A DNA stretch of 64,000 bases from Cryptomeria japonica (taxonomy: Eukaryota; Streptophyta; Pinopsida; Cupressales; Cupressaceae), in contig NC_081415.1 in assembly GCF_030272615.1 (NCBI RefSeq), positions 230,602,803 through 230,666,802 of the forward strand, written 5' to 3'. Positions 22,467-35,478 of the stretch are shown in pieces. How positions within the stretch are numbered: position 1 is the stretch's first letter; each line of letters starts with the position of its first letter. A program made the translations under genes and the position numbers. The notes under the pieces are model-generated. The model was not told the origin of the DNA, made no database searches, and worked only from the letters and a program-made list of their open reading frames with translations.

Positions 22467-23905
22467 TATTGGAATTTTCATATTGTTGGCATTTTGCATA
22501 TAGATTGCATTAATGATATGTTGTCATTGATGTTAATTGAACTGGTGAATGGTATTCATGATTTTGCCGATGTTATTGTTGTTATTGCTTTTGTATTGTA
22601 ACCGATATGATAAAATTTGTGGAAGATATTGTAAACTGGTATATGGTAGTTTGTAAATTGAATCGGTGTATAAGGTTAAACCTTTTTATGTTACGTAACC
22701 AATAATCCTACCAGTTGTTTTTGTTAAACCCTAACCGATCAAAGTTTGTTAGTTTAAGATTAGATCTTGAGTGGTAATGATGGTGACATGTGTGCTCATT
22801 GTATGAAGATAAGCTCATGTTATTTTGGCATGTTTGATTGTATTGGAAAGGAGCAAAGTGGATTGCATCAAATGCATAACGAGTGATGAGTTACAAGTCC
22901 GATGAAGTAGTGATCATGGAGCGGTTGGAATTTTCTTATTAAATGTGAAGAGATTGTTATGATTTATAATGATCAATATTGTACCAACTTGTTTGTAATC
23001 TTGATGATGAGAATTAGGTTTTTGTTATGTTATCAACCTATTTTGATTTGTATTTAAGGTTGATGATATTGTTTTATTTGAGTGTTGGCAAAGTTGGCAA
23101 AAATTAGTTGAGTGTGAGGTTGCCTAATCGGAGGATGGATCTGTAGTTTGAGTGAAGGTAGATTTGAAGCTTAAGAAGGATTTGATCAAGAAGATGTAGT
23201 GCTATTCAGAAATATCAAGAAAAACCTATTATTTTCTAACAATCACAACAGAAATTGAAATCCCCTAATAAGGTAAGCTCTAACAAGCTTGGTTACTTTC
23301 TAAATCCTCTCACAAGGTGGTCCATTAGTTTGGATTCTCAAATCCTCTACCGAGGTTACTCCTAACAAGGTATTGTGCTTTTTATCAAGGCATATTTGTA
23401 AATCCTCTAACTGGGTGATTCCTAATAGAATCCGTTCTTAACAAGACTTATTGTAAACTTTTAACAGGCCTGGCTCCTAATAGGGAAAACTTCATAAGAG
23501 TTTAGATAGCTATCCTTGTGAGTCTCATCTCACCGTAGTTTTTACCTATTTGGGTTTTTCACGTATAAATATTTGTGTCAATTGGTGAATGCTTTTGTGG
23601 TTATGATCTTATTTACTATTTTGATTAAGGCATTATAACTGGAAGCATGAGAGTTGAAAATGTTGATATTTGATTAAACATTGTTGATGTTTACAAGATT
23701 GAAGTTGTTTACTGTTAAGTTGGTATAACAATCAAACCGGTTGGTATTGGTTGATGTTGGTAATCTTTGAGATATTATTTTGACAAAACTATTTTGTTGA
23801 TAAGTTTATTTTGAGATTGTTAGTTTGTATCAGTTTTTGAGTATACTGATTCACCCCCTCCTCTCAGTATTCTACCAGATACTTATTTCTTTCATCATAT
23901 CATCA
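22467..23905 (+). mobile_element. Solo LTR in E2 3' coding end
   Basis: Flanked by GTACC at 22462-22466 and 23906-23910, a perfect duplication. It belongs to the same LTR family as E2 but is diverged. Its start is odd: TATTGGAATTTTCATAT precedes the usual TGTTGGCATTTTGCAT, as if the first 17 bases were partly duplicated. It ends ATCATCA. It has the poly-C tract (CACCCCCTCCTCTCAG near 23851). Confidence 0.85.
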
Positions 23906-23910
23906 GTACC

Positions 23911-24250
23911 CCTTCATGAGGTCAGTTGAGCATGATGTAGATTACATCAGTCCCAGAGCTACTTGTAGATTTTTTCAGAAGGATTGATGTAGAAGTGGAT
24001 TATTCTACAGGGGGAGCATCAAGTTGCAGGTTGTTGATGTTGAACAGTGAAATTTGACATTACATGTTTTACTTTCAATTTGGCATTGCTGTCAAAGGGG
24101 GAGAAGAACTATGTGATTTGCATGATTGATAAAGAGAAGGTAGATAAGGTGAATACTTGGTAATGTAAACCAAGATTCCTATTCATAATCACAACTCACA
24201 ACAATCAATGGTATTGATCTTTGTATTGCCATCATTGCCAAAGGGGGACA
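23911..24250 (+). other. E2 3' untranslated region with three polypurine tracts
   Basis: G-runs occur at 24008-24020 (CAGGGGGAGCATC), 24094-24104 (AAAGGGGGAGA) and 24240-24250 (AAAGGGGGACA). The last abuts the 3' LTR. The first two are retained in E5 (minus strand, 53449 and 53358 regions), so the arrangement is a family trait. Confidence 0.75.
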
Positions 24251-24251
24251 T

Positions 24252-25672
24252 TGTTGGCATTTGCATGAAGATTACATTAATGATATGTTATGTTGTCATT
24301 GATATCAATTAACCGGTAATGATATTGTTGATATTGTTGCAATATTGTTTTGTAACCAGTAGGAAGAGCTAAGTGAAGGAAACTGTAACTGGTAGGTAAG
24401 TTTGTGGAGTGAATTGGTATTACTATGTATTGGAGAGTTGAACCGGTAAACCCTACCTGTTGTTTTTGATAAACCCTAACCGATTATGTTTTGTTAATTG
24501 GTTATAAGGTTTATGATCTGATGATGAGCGGTAATGATTATGACACATATGATTATTGTATGAAGAGAATCTCAAGTGATTTTGGCGTGTTGATGAAACA
24601 ATTTTTATCTAGGGAATGAGCAAGTATATTACATATAATGCAAATCATGTGATGAGTTACTAAGTTCGATGAAGCGATGATCAAGGAGTGGTTGAGGTTT
24701 TCTTGACTATTGTGAAGAGATTGCTATGTAATCAAATGGTCATTCTTGAATTGACTTGTTTATAATCTCTATGAGACGATTAGGTTTTTGTTGTGTTACC
24801 AACCTAATTGATTTGTTTATAAGGTCGATGAATTGTTTAGTTTCAGAGTTGGCAAAGTTTTAGTTGTGTGTGTGGTTTCCAAACCAGATGATATATCTGT
24901 AGTTTGAGTAAAGGAAGATAGGAGCATGAAAAGGATCTAAAAAAGCAAGTGTAGTGCTATTCAAATAGATCAGTAAACTCCTATTTTTTTCTAATAATTA
25001 CAACATAATTGAAATCCCCTAATCGGGTAAGCTCTAACAAGCTTGGTGCTATTCAAATCCTCTAACAAGGTGATCCATTAGCTTGGATTTTCAAATCCTC
25101 TACCGAGGTTACTCCTCATAGGCTATTGCTTCTAACAAGGCATTATAGTCAATCCCTTAACCGGGTGGTCCCTAATAGGATATGTTCTTAACAAGACTTC
25201 TGTAAAGCTTTAACAGGCTTGGCTCCTAACAGGGAGAACTTTAGAAGAGTTCAGATAGTTATCTTGTGAGTCTCATCTCACTATGGTTTTTCCCATTTGG
25301 GTTTCCACGTAAAAAATATTGTGTCAAGTGGTGAATGTTTTGTGGTTATGTTCTTATGGTTGATTTGATTAACTACTTAACCCACTTTGAGAAGTCATGA
25401 TAACTAGAAACATTGTGAAATGAAGTTTTACTGCATAAGTAAAAGCATTTGGATGTTTATGAGTTTGAATTTGTTTATTGTTAATTTGTTGTAACAATCA
25501 ACCAATTTATCTTAAGAGTTCTTATCTTGATAGTGATATTGCATTGATAGTTCTAAGTTTAATTTGAGAGATTGATTTTGAGATTGGTGAAGTTTGTATC
25601 AATTTTTCTATCTACTGATTCAACCCCCCTCTCAGTAGTTGACCGGATTCTTATTCTTTCATCATACCATCA
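24252..25672 (+). repeat. E2 3' LTR
   Basis: An uninterrupted 1,421-bp LTR, TGTTGGCATTTGC to ACCATCA, followed by the target duplication TATCC. It is the reference copy for the broken 5' LTR, for E5 and for the solo LTR. It contains TAAACCCTAACCG near 24471 and TATGGTTTTTCCCATTTGG near 25282. Confidence 0.92.
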
Positions 25673-25677
25673 TATCC

Positions 25678-25816
25678 AACCACATATCAACGCATCATGA
25701 ACACATCTACAACATATAAACAATGTAGAGAAAAACCAAACATAGAAACACATAATCAATATGTTGACATTAATGGCAACCATACTGACACATCAAACAT
25801 CTTCATATTTGCAACA
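25678..25816 (-). repeat. E3 3' LTR, initial portion
   Basis: On the minus strand this is the LTR start TGTTGCAAATATG, just after the polypurine tract. It continues at 10872 on the far side of E2, giving an LTR of about 1,128 bp. Confidence 0.75.
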
Positions 25817-26044
25817 ATCTCCCCCTTTGTCATTGATGGAAACATTCATCAATGACAAACACAAACTCCATTTTTCAAATATCTCCAAACTTCTACTAAC
25901 TTCTCCCCCTTTGACATCAATGGCAAAGGTAAGCAAAAACCTAACTCATAATCCACACAACTCCCCCTAAGAGGAAGCCCCCAAACATTACCCCAAACTA
26001 AAATATGCATAAAGTTCCCCAAACTAATGCACTTCTATATGCAC
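25817..26044 (-). other. E3 3' untranslated region with polypurine tracts
   Basis: Minus-strand ACAAAGGGGGAGAT (25817-25830) abuts the LTR. A second tract, CAAAGGGGGAGAA, lies at 25901-25913, and a weaker one, TTAGGGGGAG, near 25962. The RNase H stop is at 26045. Confidence 0.7.
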
Positions 26045-26747
26045 TTAGTTCAAACTAGGAAGGGGTATGACCCCTAACATCTGCCAGAGATACTCAAAAG
26101 TATCTTTGCACAAATCCTTTATATAGATACTTGCAACTTTCTCTTTTGTAGTTACATATTCAAGTTCTACTTCATTTTTCAACACCTTCTCCCTTAAGCA
26201 ATGATATCCAATAGAAATATACTTTTTTTTGAAATGTAGTACCATGTTCTTAGAGATAATGATTACACTTGTATTATCACACATGATTGAGACCGGTTCA
26301 TCAAACATCACACCAATATCCTTCAATGCTAGTTTCATCCAAAGCACATGAGTGTAGCATGATGCGGTTACAATATGCTCAACTTCTATGATTGATAAAG
26401 ATACAAAATATTGCTTCTTGCTTAACCATGCAACTAACTAGGAGCCAAGGAAAAATGATACACCACTAGTACTCTTTTTGTTATCAACACTTCTTGCCCA
26501 ATCTACATCAATATAATCTTTCTAGAGTAAATTCTAATACTCTAGGATTCCACAATTTAAAATCTTATGTTCCTTTCAAATATCTAAATATCATCTTTTT
26601 CTACAACAACGTGAGATTCCTTCGGTTCTTGCTGAAATCTAGTTACAAGACAAACAACATACATGATATCTGGTCTAGTAGCAGCTAGGTATAACAATCC
26701 TCCAATCATAGATCTGCACCTACTTGCATCAAATTTAGGAGATTTAT
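26045..26747 (-). pseudogene. E3 RNase H and RT C-terminus
   Basis: The minus-strand frame 26045-26347 has the copia RNase H end: IMCDNTSVIIISKNMVLH, then GYHCLREKV, then EKVASIYIKDLCK in place of the usual LADIxTKPL. Upstream on the same strand up to 26747 are RSMIGGLLYL and ATRPDIMY with frame breaks. It is cut at 26747 by the 4.4-kb insertion and resumes at 31185. Confidence 0.8.
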
Positions 26748-29700
26748 TGTAATGCCCCGCCAGGAAACCCTGAAGGGATTAAGCCATAACACAAGAATAG
26801 AGTGCAATAATTTTTTTTTTAAAGTTACACCACATAAGATACAACAAGATAACAAAGATTCAGATTACATAGCAGAAGACATCAACAACTATCACCTAAA
26901 GAGTTTCCCAACGAGATTACTTAAATTTCACAATTCACTTAACTCACACCATTAATCCAATAAGCTGATTATCTTAATAACAAGATAATTCTTAATCAGG
27001 ATAATTTCTTTCAAAAGATGGAAATATAAAACACAAGCAATGACACATCCATTAAGATCTATTCATAATCTTCATTCAAACTTTTCATTTAAAATTACAA
27101 GCCATACATCCAATATTCTAACAACTAGAATTTCATCATAACCATAAGAGATATTTTCAAGCATACTTAGTATCCTTAACAACAACTGAGTATATTTCAT
27201 TACTTTAAGATACATTCTTTCATATTCCAACTTATTGCATTTTAAAAGACGATTACATACAGGCATCTACGATAAATCTCATCTAAACCACTTATGCATT
27301 CGATCAACATGGCATTCAAGAAGGAACTGCATATAAACATTTAAAGTTAATTCCATTTATCCACTTAACCATTCTAACATAAGCTAATCATACATGATAA
27401 AGCTGAATAAAGGAAACATAAGAGAATACATCACATAACACCATAATGATCTCGGAGTTCACCCCTAAAGGGCTACATCTCTGGGTCTGCTCAACTGCAA
27501 GACCCCTCTGATAAATAATAAAGTTAAGAATACAAGAGGTTACACTAATTACAATCCGGCCATCAAGGCAAAGCATAAACAATATACAAATGACCGCATC
27601 GGTCAATTAATACATAATCGATCCCTGAAAAGGACAGGATCCAGCTGAACATAATCAAAGCTAATACAAAGGTCCAGAAGAGCATCCATAAAACTGAGTC
27701 ATCACCACCCAAGGTCTAACACAAAACTGATACTCACAAGGGCAGAGACAAAAGGACGACCCACAAAGGTACTCAAAACAAGACAAAACAACAACACGCT
27801 AGTGAACATAGGGACAAGCGTCATCACACAACCTGGTATGGTTACCATGGCAAGTCTTCATAGGTCCTGGCCCCATACACTGGGTCACTCTGGCAACCTA
27901 ATCCGAGCTTCCGGCCCATCCAAGCCTCATGTGGACCCACACATCCCCTCGTGAAGACAAGAATGGTGGTTTGCCATTTCAGGCCTTCTCACAGCATGTC
28001 GAGTCTATGTTAGCACTCGTCCCATGTGTGAGGCACATTATCTTACTTAGAAATTACATTCTAATCTACTGTTAGGTTATCACTTATTAGACTCACTTTC
28101 GACGGGTTACCCAACAGCCACTTTGGGCGCAGCCCCCAATCGAAAGCCACTTTCCCATATGACACTAGACTAAACTCAGACGAACTCAAAACCAAGGACT
28201 AGACATGGTCAGACGAACGGAGTTCAAGAAGTGAGAAACAATCATCTGGTCAAACATGACTCAAAAGATGAACACTTACTGACGGTACTCTAACTAGAGA
28301 CCTGACAACTAAGGTCAACCACGAATCATCATTCGACTCACACATAGAGGATATGACCAAACACAACACTACCACCACACAACAGTCAACTCGGAATCGA
28401 GGACTGAAACAGGTACCCCAAATCATGCCATACGACAGGGTCCTATCAAAACAAGCATGACTTGCCATTCATAAACAAAAGCGAATACAAAAATTAAACT
28501 CGCATAGGCAATAATCAACAGATACAATCTTTCCGAATTGATCTAAACATTAAACGTCGATCAAGCTTTCTACAAGATCTAAATCAGATTACAGTTATCT
28601 ACCTCATCTAGGGATAGGTTGTTCTTGGTTTTCTAACTCTTGAAGGTTCAAAGCATCGAACAGACATATAAAGCCATAAAGAGTTCTTAAACCAAATTCA
28701 TATTAATCAAATTCAGACAACCATTAATCAACTAAAATAAGATATTTAATCTCCAATCAAAACGTCATTGACGCACTGGTCTAAAACCACCTCTACAGTT
28801 TCATATTATTTCTCAAACCCAGATGCATAGTACGGATCATGGAAATATAATTATAAAAGAGAATCTAATGAAGATAATCATTTCCAAAAGCACATCGTTT
28901 AAATTCAAATACCCAACGATAAATATTTCACTTACTTCTCAATTACTCAAATGATATGTTCTGGAATAATATTTAACCTCATCAATTAGTAATTATAACA
29001 TATTTCAACAGTTTTCCAATAACATAATCTTCTATTTTGTTTTTAAACAATAATACCTCAATTAGCCAAATGCTCTAATCAGCTAGAAGGTAAGATATAA
29101 ATTTATTAGTCCAAGATCAATCAGAATATAATCGATAATATTCAATTGCGAAATTACAGTTGTAGAACTTAATTAGAAAGAGGCATAAGTCATGAAATGA
29201 GATTGAATAAGGATTAACCTATAAACTCTATTATAAAATTAATCAATACCAAATAACATTTATCATGATATTGCCACCCTAATCATAATTAAGAAGCTAA
29301 TTAAGACTTAACATTAAAATAATATTTAAAATATTATAAGCATTTTTTTTTTTTGAATAAAAAAAAATACATTAAAAAAAACAATTTTAAAAACTATATA
29401 AAAAAAAAAAACACATTTTAAAAGGGGCGAGGGCGGGGCCCACTTCCCAACGGAAATGGCTGGGCGCCCAAACCCTAGCCGCAGGCGGTAATGCACGCGG
29501 GCGGCGCCACGGTGGTGCCTGCAGGTCCCGCGGCGCCCTGCGGCCACCGCGGCCCCTTCGGCCACCACCGTGAGCCGCAGTCACTGGCGTTTGGCGAGCG
29601 GGAGAAAGGGAAAAGGGGGACGAGCGGGGGAGGGGAGGAGGAGCGGGTGGAGCTCCGCTCCCCGCCCTCCAACCCCAAACCAGCGGTCTTAAAAAAAACA

Positions 29701-31179
29701 AACGCCCAGTTCGCTCCAAAATATATTTTCTATTAACACAGTTCGAAATTTCACTTATTTTATTTTGAAACAACCAAAATGAAATTTGTTTATAAATTTT
29801 GGATTATAATAAAATCCGGTTTCAATGAAATTTGCTTTGGATTTCCTAAATTCTTTGATGGTATTCAATTCCTCCAAACACAATGGGATTCAAACCACCC
29901 AAAAGGAAACATTGAGGGATAACAAAATCTCAAAACAAAATTTCCAGCCAATTCAAAATGGCCAAACAGGGAACTAATTTTACCACAATAATGCAACCAA
30001 AATTGTTTTCTTGAAGATCATAAGCAAATGAGCATAGATCCAAACCCATAAGTCCAAATCTAAAACTAAAATTCAATTTTAACAGAGTAGATCTTAACAA
30101 CCAGCATTTGTTTTCTACCAACAGAACATATTTCCATGGCAACAATGAAGAACAGATAAGGTGATTCCTACCTTCATACACATTCCTGGAATAGCTGAAG
30201 GAGAGCCCAATCCTGCCAGATCTAGAAGAACTTTCTTCCTCCCAAAACCCCCAAAATTTCTTTCCCAACCAAAAATTCTCCAAAAATGTCCATCCCCAAA
30301 ATTTCCCCAAATTTTAGGTTATATGGAAGAGTTGACCAAAAATTCCATTTTTGGAATTAAATTTTTTTATTTACCAATAATTCTCAAATTTAATTCTTTC
30401 TAACTATCACAACAAATTAACTTGCTTTTAATTCAAAATCGATTTCCTCATTTAATCCAATTTAGCCTTTCTAATCTCAAAAGCCAACAGAATGCAATTA
30501 AGTCTATCGCAATAAAATACAAAACTTTCTTTTCAATAGCAAATTCAAAATGCATTTAATATTCAAAATCAGTCATTTAATCGAACTTACTCCCAATTTA
30601 AAACGAGCAATCCAATATCAACGAAAATCGCATAACGGAATCCCGATTAATCTAGTCCATTAATCTCTAATGCACAAATACATATTTAATCAAAATAATT
30701 ACTAAGGACTAATTAATCAATTTAACCATACACACCAAGCACACAAATCGAGAAAGTCAACCAAACAGACAACTCGCAAACCCAAACAAAAAGGGATTAC
30801 CGACGACGACTGACGATGCTCACCTGAGCACGACTAGGGTCAACTAGGGTCTTACGACCACCTAATCCAACTCTAAGGGTTAAAGAGGTACACTCAAACC
30901 TGCAAATCCAGGTGAAGACGAACCTCGCACTCATGCGGCGTTGTACCTGAAATTTCCTGCAACCAAGAGTCATACATGCATACATATAGAAACTTAATGA
31001 AAGCGTTAGCTCAATATTAATACCACGAAATAGGTACACTCAACAACTTGCATACAACTAGTGTGAGAACCACATCAATAGCTATGCGTTAAATCAAACA
31101 TCTGACTATAACATTATATTAAGATAAACTAACCAAAATTAAACCCAGATTAGAAATAGATTAGGGCAGGGGTACTACA
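26748..31179 (-). mobile_element. 4,432-bp LTR-like insertion (probable giant solo LTR)
   Basis: On the plus strand it starts TGTAATGCCCCG and ends GGGGTACTACA, flanked by TTTAT at 26743-26747 and 31180-31184, a perfect duplication. It lies inside the RT/RNase H of E3. No pol domain and no terminal direct repeat are visible, so it is most simply a very long solo LTR. Orientation is uncertain; I put it on the minus strand because of a GC-rich leader-like stretch. Short frames inside (27072-30403) have no recognisable motif. Confidence 0.7.
29425..29690. other. GC-rich island inside the 4.4-kb insertion
   Basis: About 265 bp rich in CpG and G/C runs (for example GGCGGCGCCACGG and CCACCGCGGCCCC), sharply different from the AT-rich sequence on both sides. 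Frames on both strands are open here because stop codons are rare in GC-rich DNA (29387-29773 minus, 29491-29736 plus), with Pro/Arg/Gly-rich products. I do not call a gene. A promoter-proximal or leader role is possible. Confidence 0.6.
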
Positions 31180-31184
31180 TTTAT

Positions 31185-31519
31185 CATCATTATTCAATTT
31201 GCATCTAGTAGTCATAGGAGTACATACCGATTTAGAATTGTCTAATCCAAACTTCTTCAATAGCTCTCTAACATACTTTGACCGAGAAATTAAAATACCT
31301 TTACTTTTTTGATTCACTTGCAATCCAAGAAAGAAATTTAACTCACCAATCATAGAAATTTAAAATTCCTTTTTCATTTCACTAGCAAATTTCTTGCACA
31401 TGTCATCATTACCTCCAAAGATTATATCATCCACACACACAACAACAATTGGGATCTTACTTGATCCAACTTTAAAATAAAGATTTCTATCAACATAACC
31501 TTTTTGAAAATTTTAATTC
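31185..31519 (-). pseudogene. E3 RT, middle part
   Basis: Minus-strand motifs: [12 protein letters not shown] (the YVDD-box equivalent) near 31410-31450, then MIGELNFFLGLQVNQKSKG and SKYVRELLKKFGLDNSK (31150-31353). A stop lies before MIGEL. It is bounded by the 26748-31179 insertion on one side and E4 on the other. Confidence 0.85.
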
Positions 31520-31524
31520 AATAG

Positions 31525-32903
31525 TAATGTATATATGGGAGGATTCTAGTAATCACCTACAAACTGGTTTTCAACTTCCCACAACAAATAACCAACTAGG
31601 GAGATCTTTCTCCCAACTCATCTAATAAACTAGGTGTCTTGGTGCATAGACAACATCATGCCACTTAGGTTCCATGGCTTCCAATGCTTGAGGAACTAAA
31701 AATATTTATCTCCTAAGGCTTAATACATCCTTCCACACCACCTCCAAATGCAATTTCATGTGTTCAATCACCAACACCCATGGTCCCTTCACTAGCCCTC
31801 TACCCGACTTGTAGCCCTTCCAATTAGGACTGACATCAATATATTTTCACATAGACCTCTTCACTGCAAAAAAGACTAGTTTTAGATACCCATTAAGGAT
31901 TTTTAATTAATATCTCAAAATTATTATGTATTCCTTTGGAACATATCAACCAAAAATAAGGTTTTCTCGCTGCACCAAGACCTAATTAGGTTTGTTTTTC
32001 AATCTGAGATAGGAAAACAATCATCCATAAATTTTAAACAATACCAAATGAGGTCAATCAATCTAGTAATATTTTAGATAAACTAATTATAGAATTTGTC
32101 CCAAATTTATATAAAGATCCAATAGTTAAAAATGAAGTTATGGTGTTTTCCCTAAAACTGGGAACCCTAGGTTGGGTTCATACTTGCACTAAAAAAAAAT
32201 GCAATATATCCCTTAATAATTAATGGATTGACCTCAAAAAATTGCTAAACTAAAGATAAATCACTCCTATATCTAACTATATGAGATTCAGATTAGGGCT
32301 AATCCATACAAAATCATATAGAACATTGCAACCAGACTATTATAGGAAAATTGGGAAATTGCAACCACTAAAATGTTTGTAATTTCCTCAAAACTTAGCG
32401 AAAATGAATGAAACAAAATCCAAATCAACACAGACTCAGAGGGAAATCTATTCCACATGATATCAGGTCATTTTTAGGTCGTACCATTTGTACAACACCA
32501 TGAAAACAGGGAAATAGGCATGTAAAACAAAGTTTCCTTATTGATTCCTCAACCAAACATCGATACATTTTCATTTTCTCCATTCCTCCCTACATCCTCA
32601 ATGTACACAAGTGGTTTAAAAGAATTCCTAAGTCTATCCAACTACCTACAACTACCTAATAACAACCCTTGACCTTTAATATTCTTAACATGACAACTTT
32701 TTATTTTTGACAACTTGTCAATTTCTTGACATCTTTTACAACATTTTACATACTTTGCCAATTCAAAACCAAATGAACCTAAAAATATCATAAATAGAAT
32801 TTTAAGATCTTATTACATCACAAAATGAATTTCTTATGTCTAGACCCTATCTACTTGATCCCTTACATCAAAATTTGAACATGTTTTAGGTGCTCCTGCA
32901 CCA
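31525..32903 (-). repeat. E4 3' LTR
   Basis: 1,379 bp. On the minus strand it starts TGGTGCAGGAGC and ends ...CATTA, where the other copy ends ...CATCA (plus-strand TAATG against TGATG). It matches 59122-60489 throughout, with scattered substitutions and small indels. Confidence 0.9.
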
Positions 32904-33099
32904 TACTCCCCATGGAAAAGAAAATCAAGTCCCTTGAGTGAGGACCTGCAACAAAATTATGTTTGATCTCCTCCTTCTTTGATCTCCAAATGATTCTTCC
33001 ACCTAGTGTACCTTTCCAATCAACTAGGTACTGAAAACATGCATCATCTCTTGAACTTGCACCAATAGTCTGCTTCATCTTCACTCTTGGTCTGCCCAT
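32904..33099 (-). pseudogene. E4 C-terminal fragment with chromodomain-like motif
   Basis: The frame starts at 33099 and runs past 32904 into the LTR. FQYLVDWKG followed by IIWRS and, further on, DLIFF resembles the chromodomain tail of chromovirus integrases (YLVKWKG ... TWE). Chromodomains direct integration to modified chromatin. Only the tail survives and it directly precedes the 3' LTR, as expected for the pol end. Confidence 0.45.
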
Positions 33100-33671
33100 T
33101 CTCTTGCTTAGGTATTTGGAACTATCAAAGGGAAATTGCTGCCTTTTCCAATTTTCTTCTGTTGATACCTAGACTAGAATAAATACAATGCCAATTTCAT
33201 TGACAAAAATAATTTGATTAGTATCAATTCCATACATGAAACCTTTGTTTTGCTTCTCAAATCTCCTTGGTGAATCCTTCTACATGAGAACATCTGATGG
33301 AGTTATCTACATCCTTTCATAAATTTTTTTATCATCAATCTCCATACATCCTTCTTCTACTTCTACTATCGTCAATTCATCTTCTATTTTCAAGTTTTCT
33401 ACTCTTGTGTGATCAAATTTACAGATCTCTGTTGTCATTTTTTCTGCCACTAAGACCTCTTCATTATTAGCTCTATCATCCTTCATGCTGATAGTCTCTT
33501 TCTACCTTCCACTCTCTTGTCCATTCAGTGGACATACTATCTCTCCCACTATGTCCATTAAGTAGATATACTATATCTCCCCTTCATCCTCTACTTGCAC
33601 AAATTCTTTCTTACCATACATAAGCACCCTCGCTGCTTCACTCTATCCTTTTTGAGTTTCCATCAATGGAG
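33100..33671 (-). other. E4 internal sequence without recognised domain
   Basis: About 570 bp between the protease remnant and the chromodomain-like tail. Many stops in every frame. No RT or integrase motif. It may be a scrambled or deletion-joined piece of pol. Confidence 0.4.
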
Positions 33672-33923
33672 TCAATGTAAAAGAAATCCCATCCTTCTCA
33701 ATATGATATGTGTTTTTTTTTCTATCATATAGGGCATACCTCTCATATTGCCATGTATCCCTAACAAAAAATGACATGGACTCATAGGTACTAAATCACA
33801 TAGAAGCCTATCTGTATAGCCACCAATTTGAAACTCAACAAAATCTTTCTCCTTAACCAAAAGAGAATGTTCACCATTCAACCAAGAAACATAATAAGGA
33901 TTCTCATGAGGTAACCTTTCCAA
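33672..33923 (-). pseudogene. E4 protease, C-terminal part
   Basis: The minus-strand frame has VSWLNGEHSLLVKEKDFVEF, then CDLVPMSPCHFLLGIHG, the gypsy aspartic-protease fold after the active site (usual VPMDxCHLLLGRPW). The active-site half lies at 58903-59100 across E5. Reading through the TTGGA target site the two halves are in the same frame, which fixes the insertion point. Confidence 0.75.
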
Positions 33924-35381
33924 TCATGGTATGATGAAAGAATAAGGATCCAGTTAACTACTAAGAGGGGGGTGAATCAGTAGATAGAAAACTTGATATA
34001 CTTTCACCAAACTCAAAATCAGCCTCTAAAGACAAACACTAAATTGACTGGTTTCAACACTGAACTTCAAATGCAATAATACTGACAAGATTAACCGATT
34101 GACTGGTATAACAGATGAATAGTAAAACAACTTGAAACTTACAAAACCTTTTATCTAGAACATTCAAATACTTTACTAACAATAGTTAATTCATATTTCA
34201 GTTTGCTGCTGGTTGTCATAACATAGCAAAGTGGATTAAGCAGTTAGGAAATTCAATAAACATAACCAAAAAAACATTCACCACTTGACACAATGTTTTT
34301 GACGTGAAAACACAAATGGGAAAAACCACAGTGGGGATGAATACCCACAAGTATTCTAAACTCTTTTGAAGTTTGCCCTATTAGGAGCCTAGCCTGTTAA
34401 AGCTTTAGAAAAAGTCCTCTTAAGAACATATCTTATTAAGAACCACCCAGTTAAGGGATCAACTATAATGACCTATTAAAAGAAATACCCTGTTAGGAGT
34501 AACCTCAGTGGAGGATTTAGAATCCAAGCATCATCTGGTTAGAGGATTTTAATAAAGAAGCTTGTTAGAGCTTACCCGATTAGGGGATTTAACTGTTGTA
34601 ATTGTTAGAAAACAACAGGGGTTTACTGATCTATTTGAATAACACTACACTTGCTTGTTCACATCCTTTTCATGCTCCTATCCACCATTACACATACTGT
34701 AGATACATTATCAGGTTCGGCAACCACTCTCTCACTCTCAACTAAAAGTTTTGCAACACTCAAACAAAACAACTCATCGACCTTATAAACAAATAAATAG
34801 GTCGGCAACACATTACAAACCTAAACATCTCATAAAGATTACAAACAAATCAGTTCAAGTATGACCATTGAATTACATAGAAAATAACATAGAAATCAAT
34901 GCACATACTCAGGATATTCTTGACCACTCCTTGATCATCGCTTCATCGAACTTTGTAACTCATTATAGGGTTTGCATTAGATGCAATGAATTTTCTCATT
35001 CCCAAGACAAAAACTACTGTCTCTATGCACCAAGAAGCATTTAAAACATTCCTCAATCAAAATGCATACGTGTCATAATCTTTGTCGTTCACCATTTGAT
35101 CATAATCCACTTTAACTCCATCGGTTAGGGTTTGGACTTCTTCTATCGGTAGGGTTACTGGTTCAACTCTTCATAACATAAGTAATACCAATTTCCAATA
35201 CAAACTCTCCTACTGGTTTCATTACCCTTTGCTAGCTCCTCCTACCAGTTGCATGACAATATATAACATCATTACAACATTATAAGCTGACATCAATCAT
35301 AACTAGACATCATAACCAGTTTATTGAGATCAATGACAACATAACATATCATTAATGCAATCTTCAAGAAAAATACTAACA
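33924..35381 (-). repeat. E5 3' LTR
   Basis: 1,458 bp, minus-strand start TGTTAGTATTTTTC and end near CATCATACCATGA. It matches the E2 LTR (24252-25672) in reverse complement. It carries CACTGTGGTTTTTCCCATTT on the minus strand near 34325-34345 and the poly-C tract near 33964. Confidence 0.88.
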
Positions 35382-35478
35382 ATCTCCCCCTTTGGCATTG
35401 ATGGCAATACAAATATCAATACCCTTGATTGTGATGATGTGTATATGAATCCTTGTTTACATTTTACCACAATCATAC
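35382..35478 (-). other. E5 polypurine tract and 3' UTR remnant
   Basis: Minus-strand GCCAAAGGGGGAGAT (35382-35396) abuts the LTR. The rest is 3' untranslated sequence interrupted by E6 at 35479. Confidence 0.75.

Larger units (their letters stand above)
10873..25672 (+). mobile_element. E2: Ty1/copia element with two nested insertions
   Basis: The element is flanked by a perfect 5-bp target duplication, TATCC, at 10868-10872 and 25673-25677. The 5' LTR is 10873-11538 plus 17589-18331, the primer site 18334-18345, gag-pol 18402-22466, and the 3' LTR 24252-25672. Removing the insertions at 11539-17588 and 22467-23910 leaves about 7.3 kb, a normal length for copia. Domain order PR-INT-RT-RNase H identifies Ty1/copia. 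It sits in the E3 3' LTR. Confidence 0.92.

Noticed and set aside
29387-29773. Pro/Arg/Gly-rich 128-codon minus-strand frame
   Set aside because: It coincides with a GC-rich island where stops are rare; frames are open on both strands and no domain is visible.
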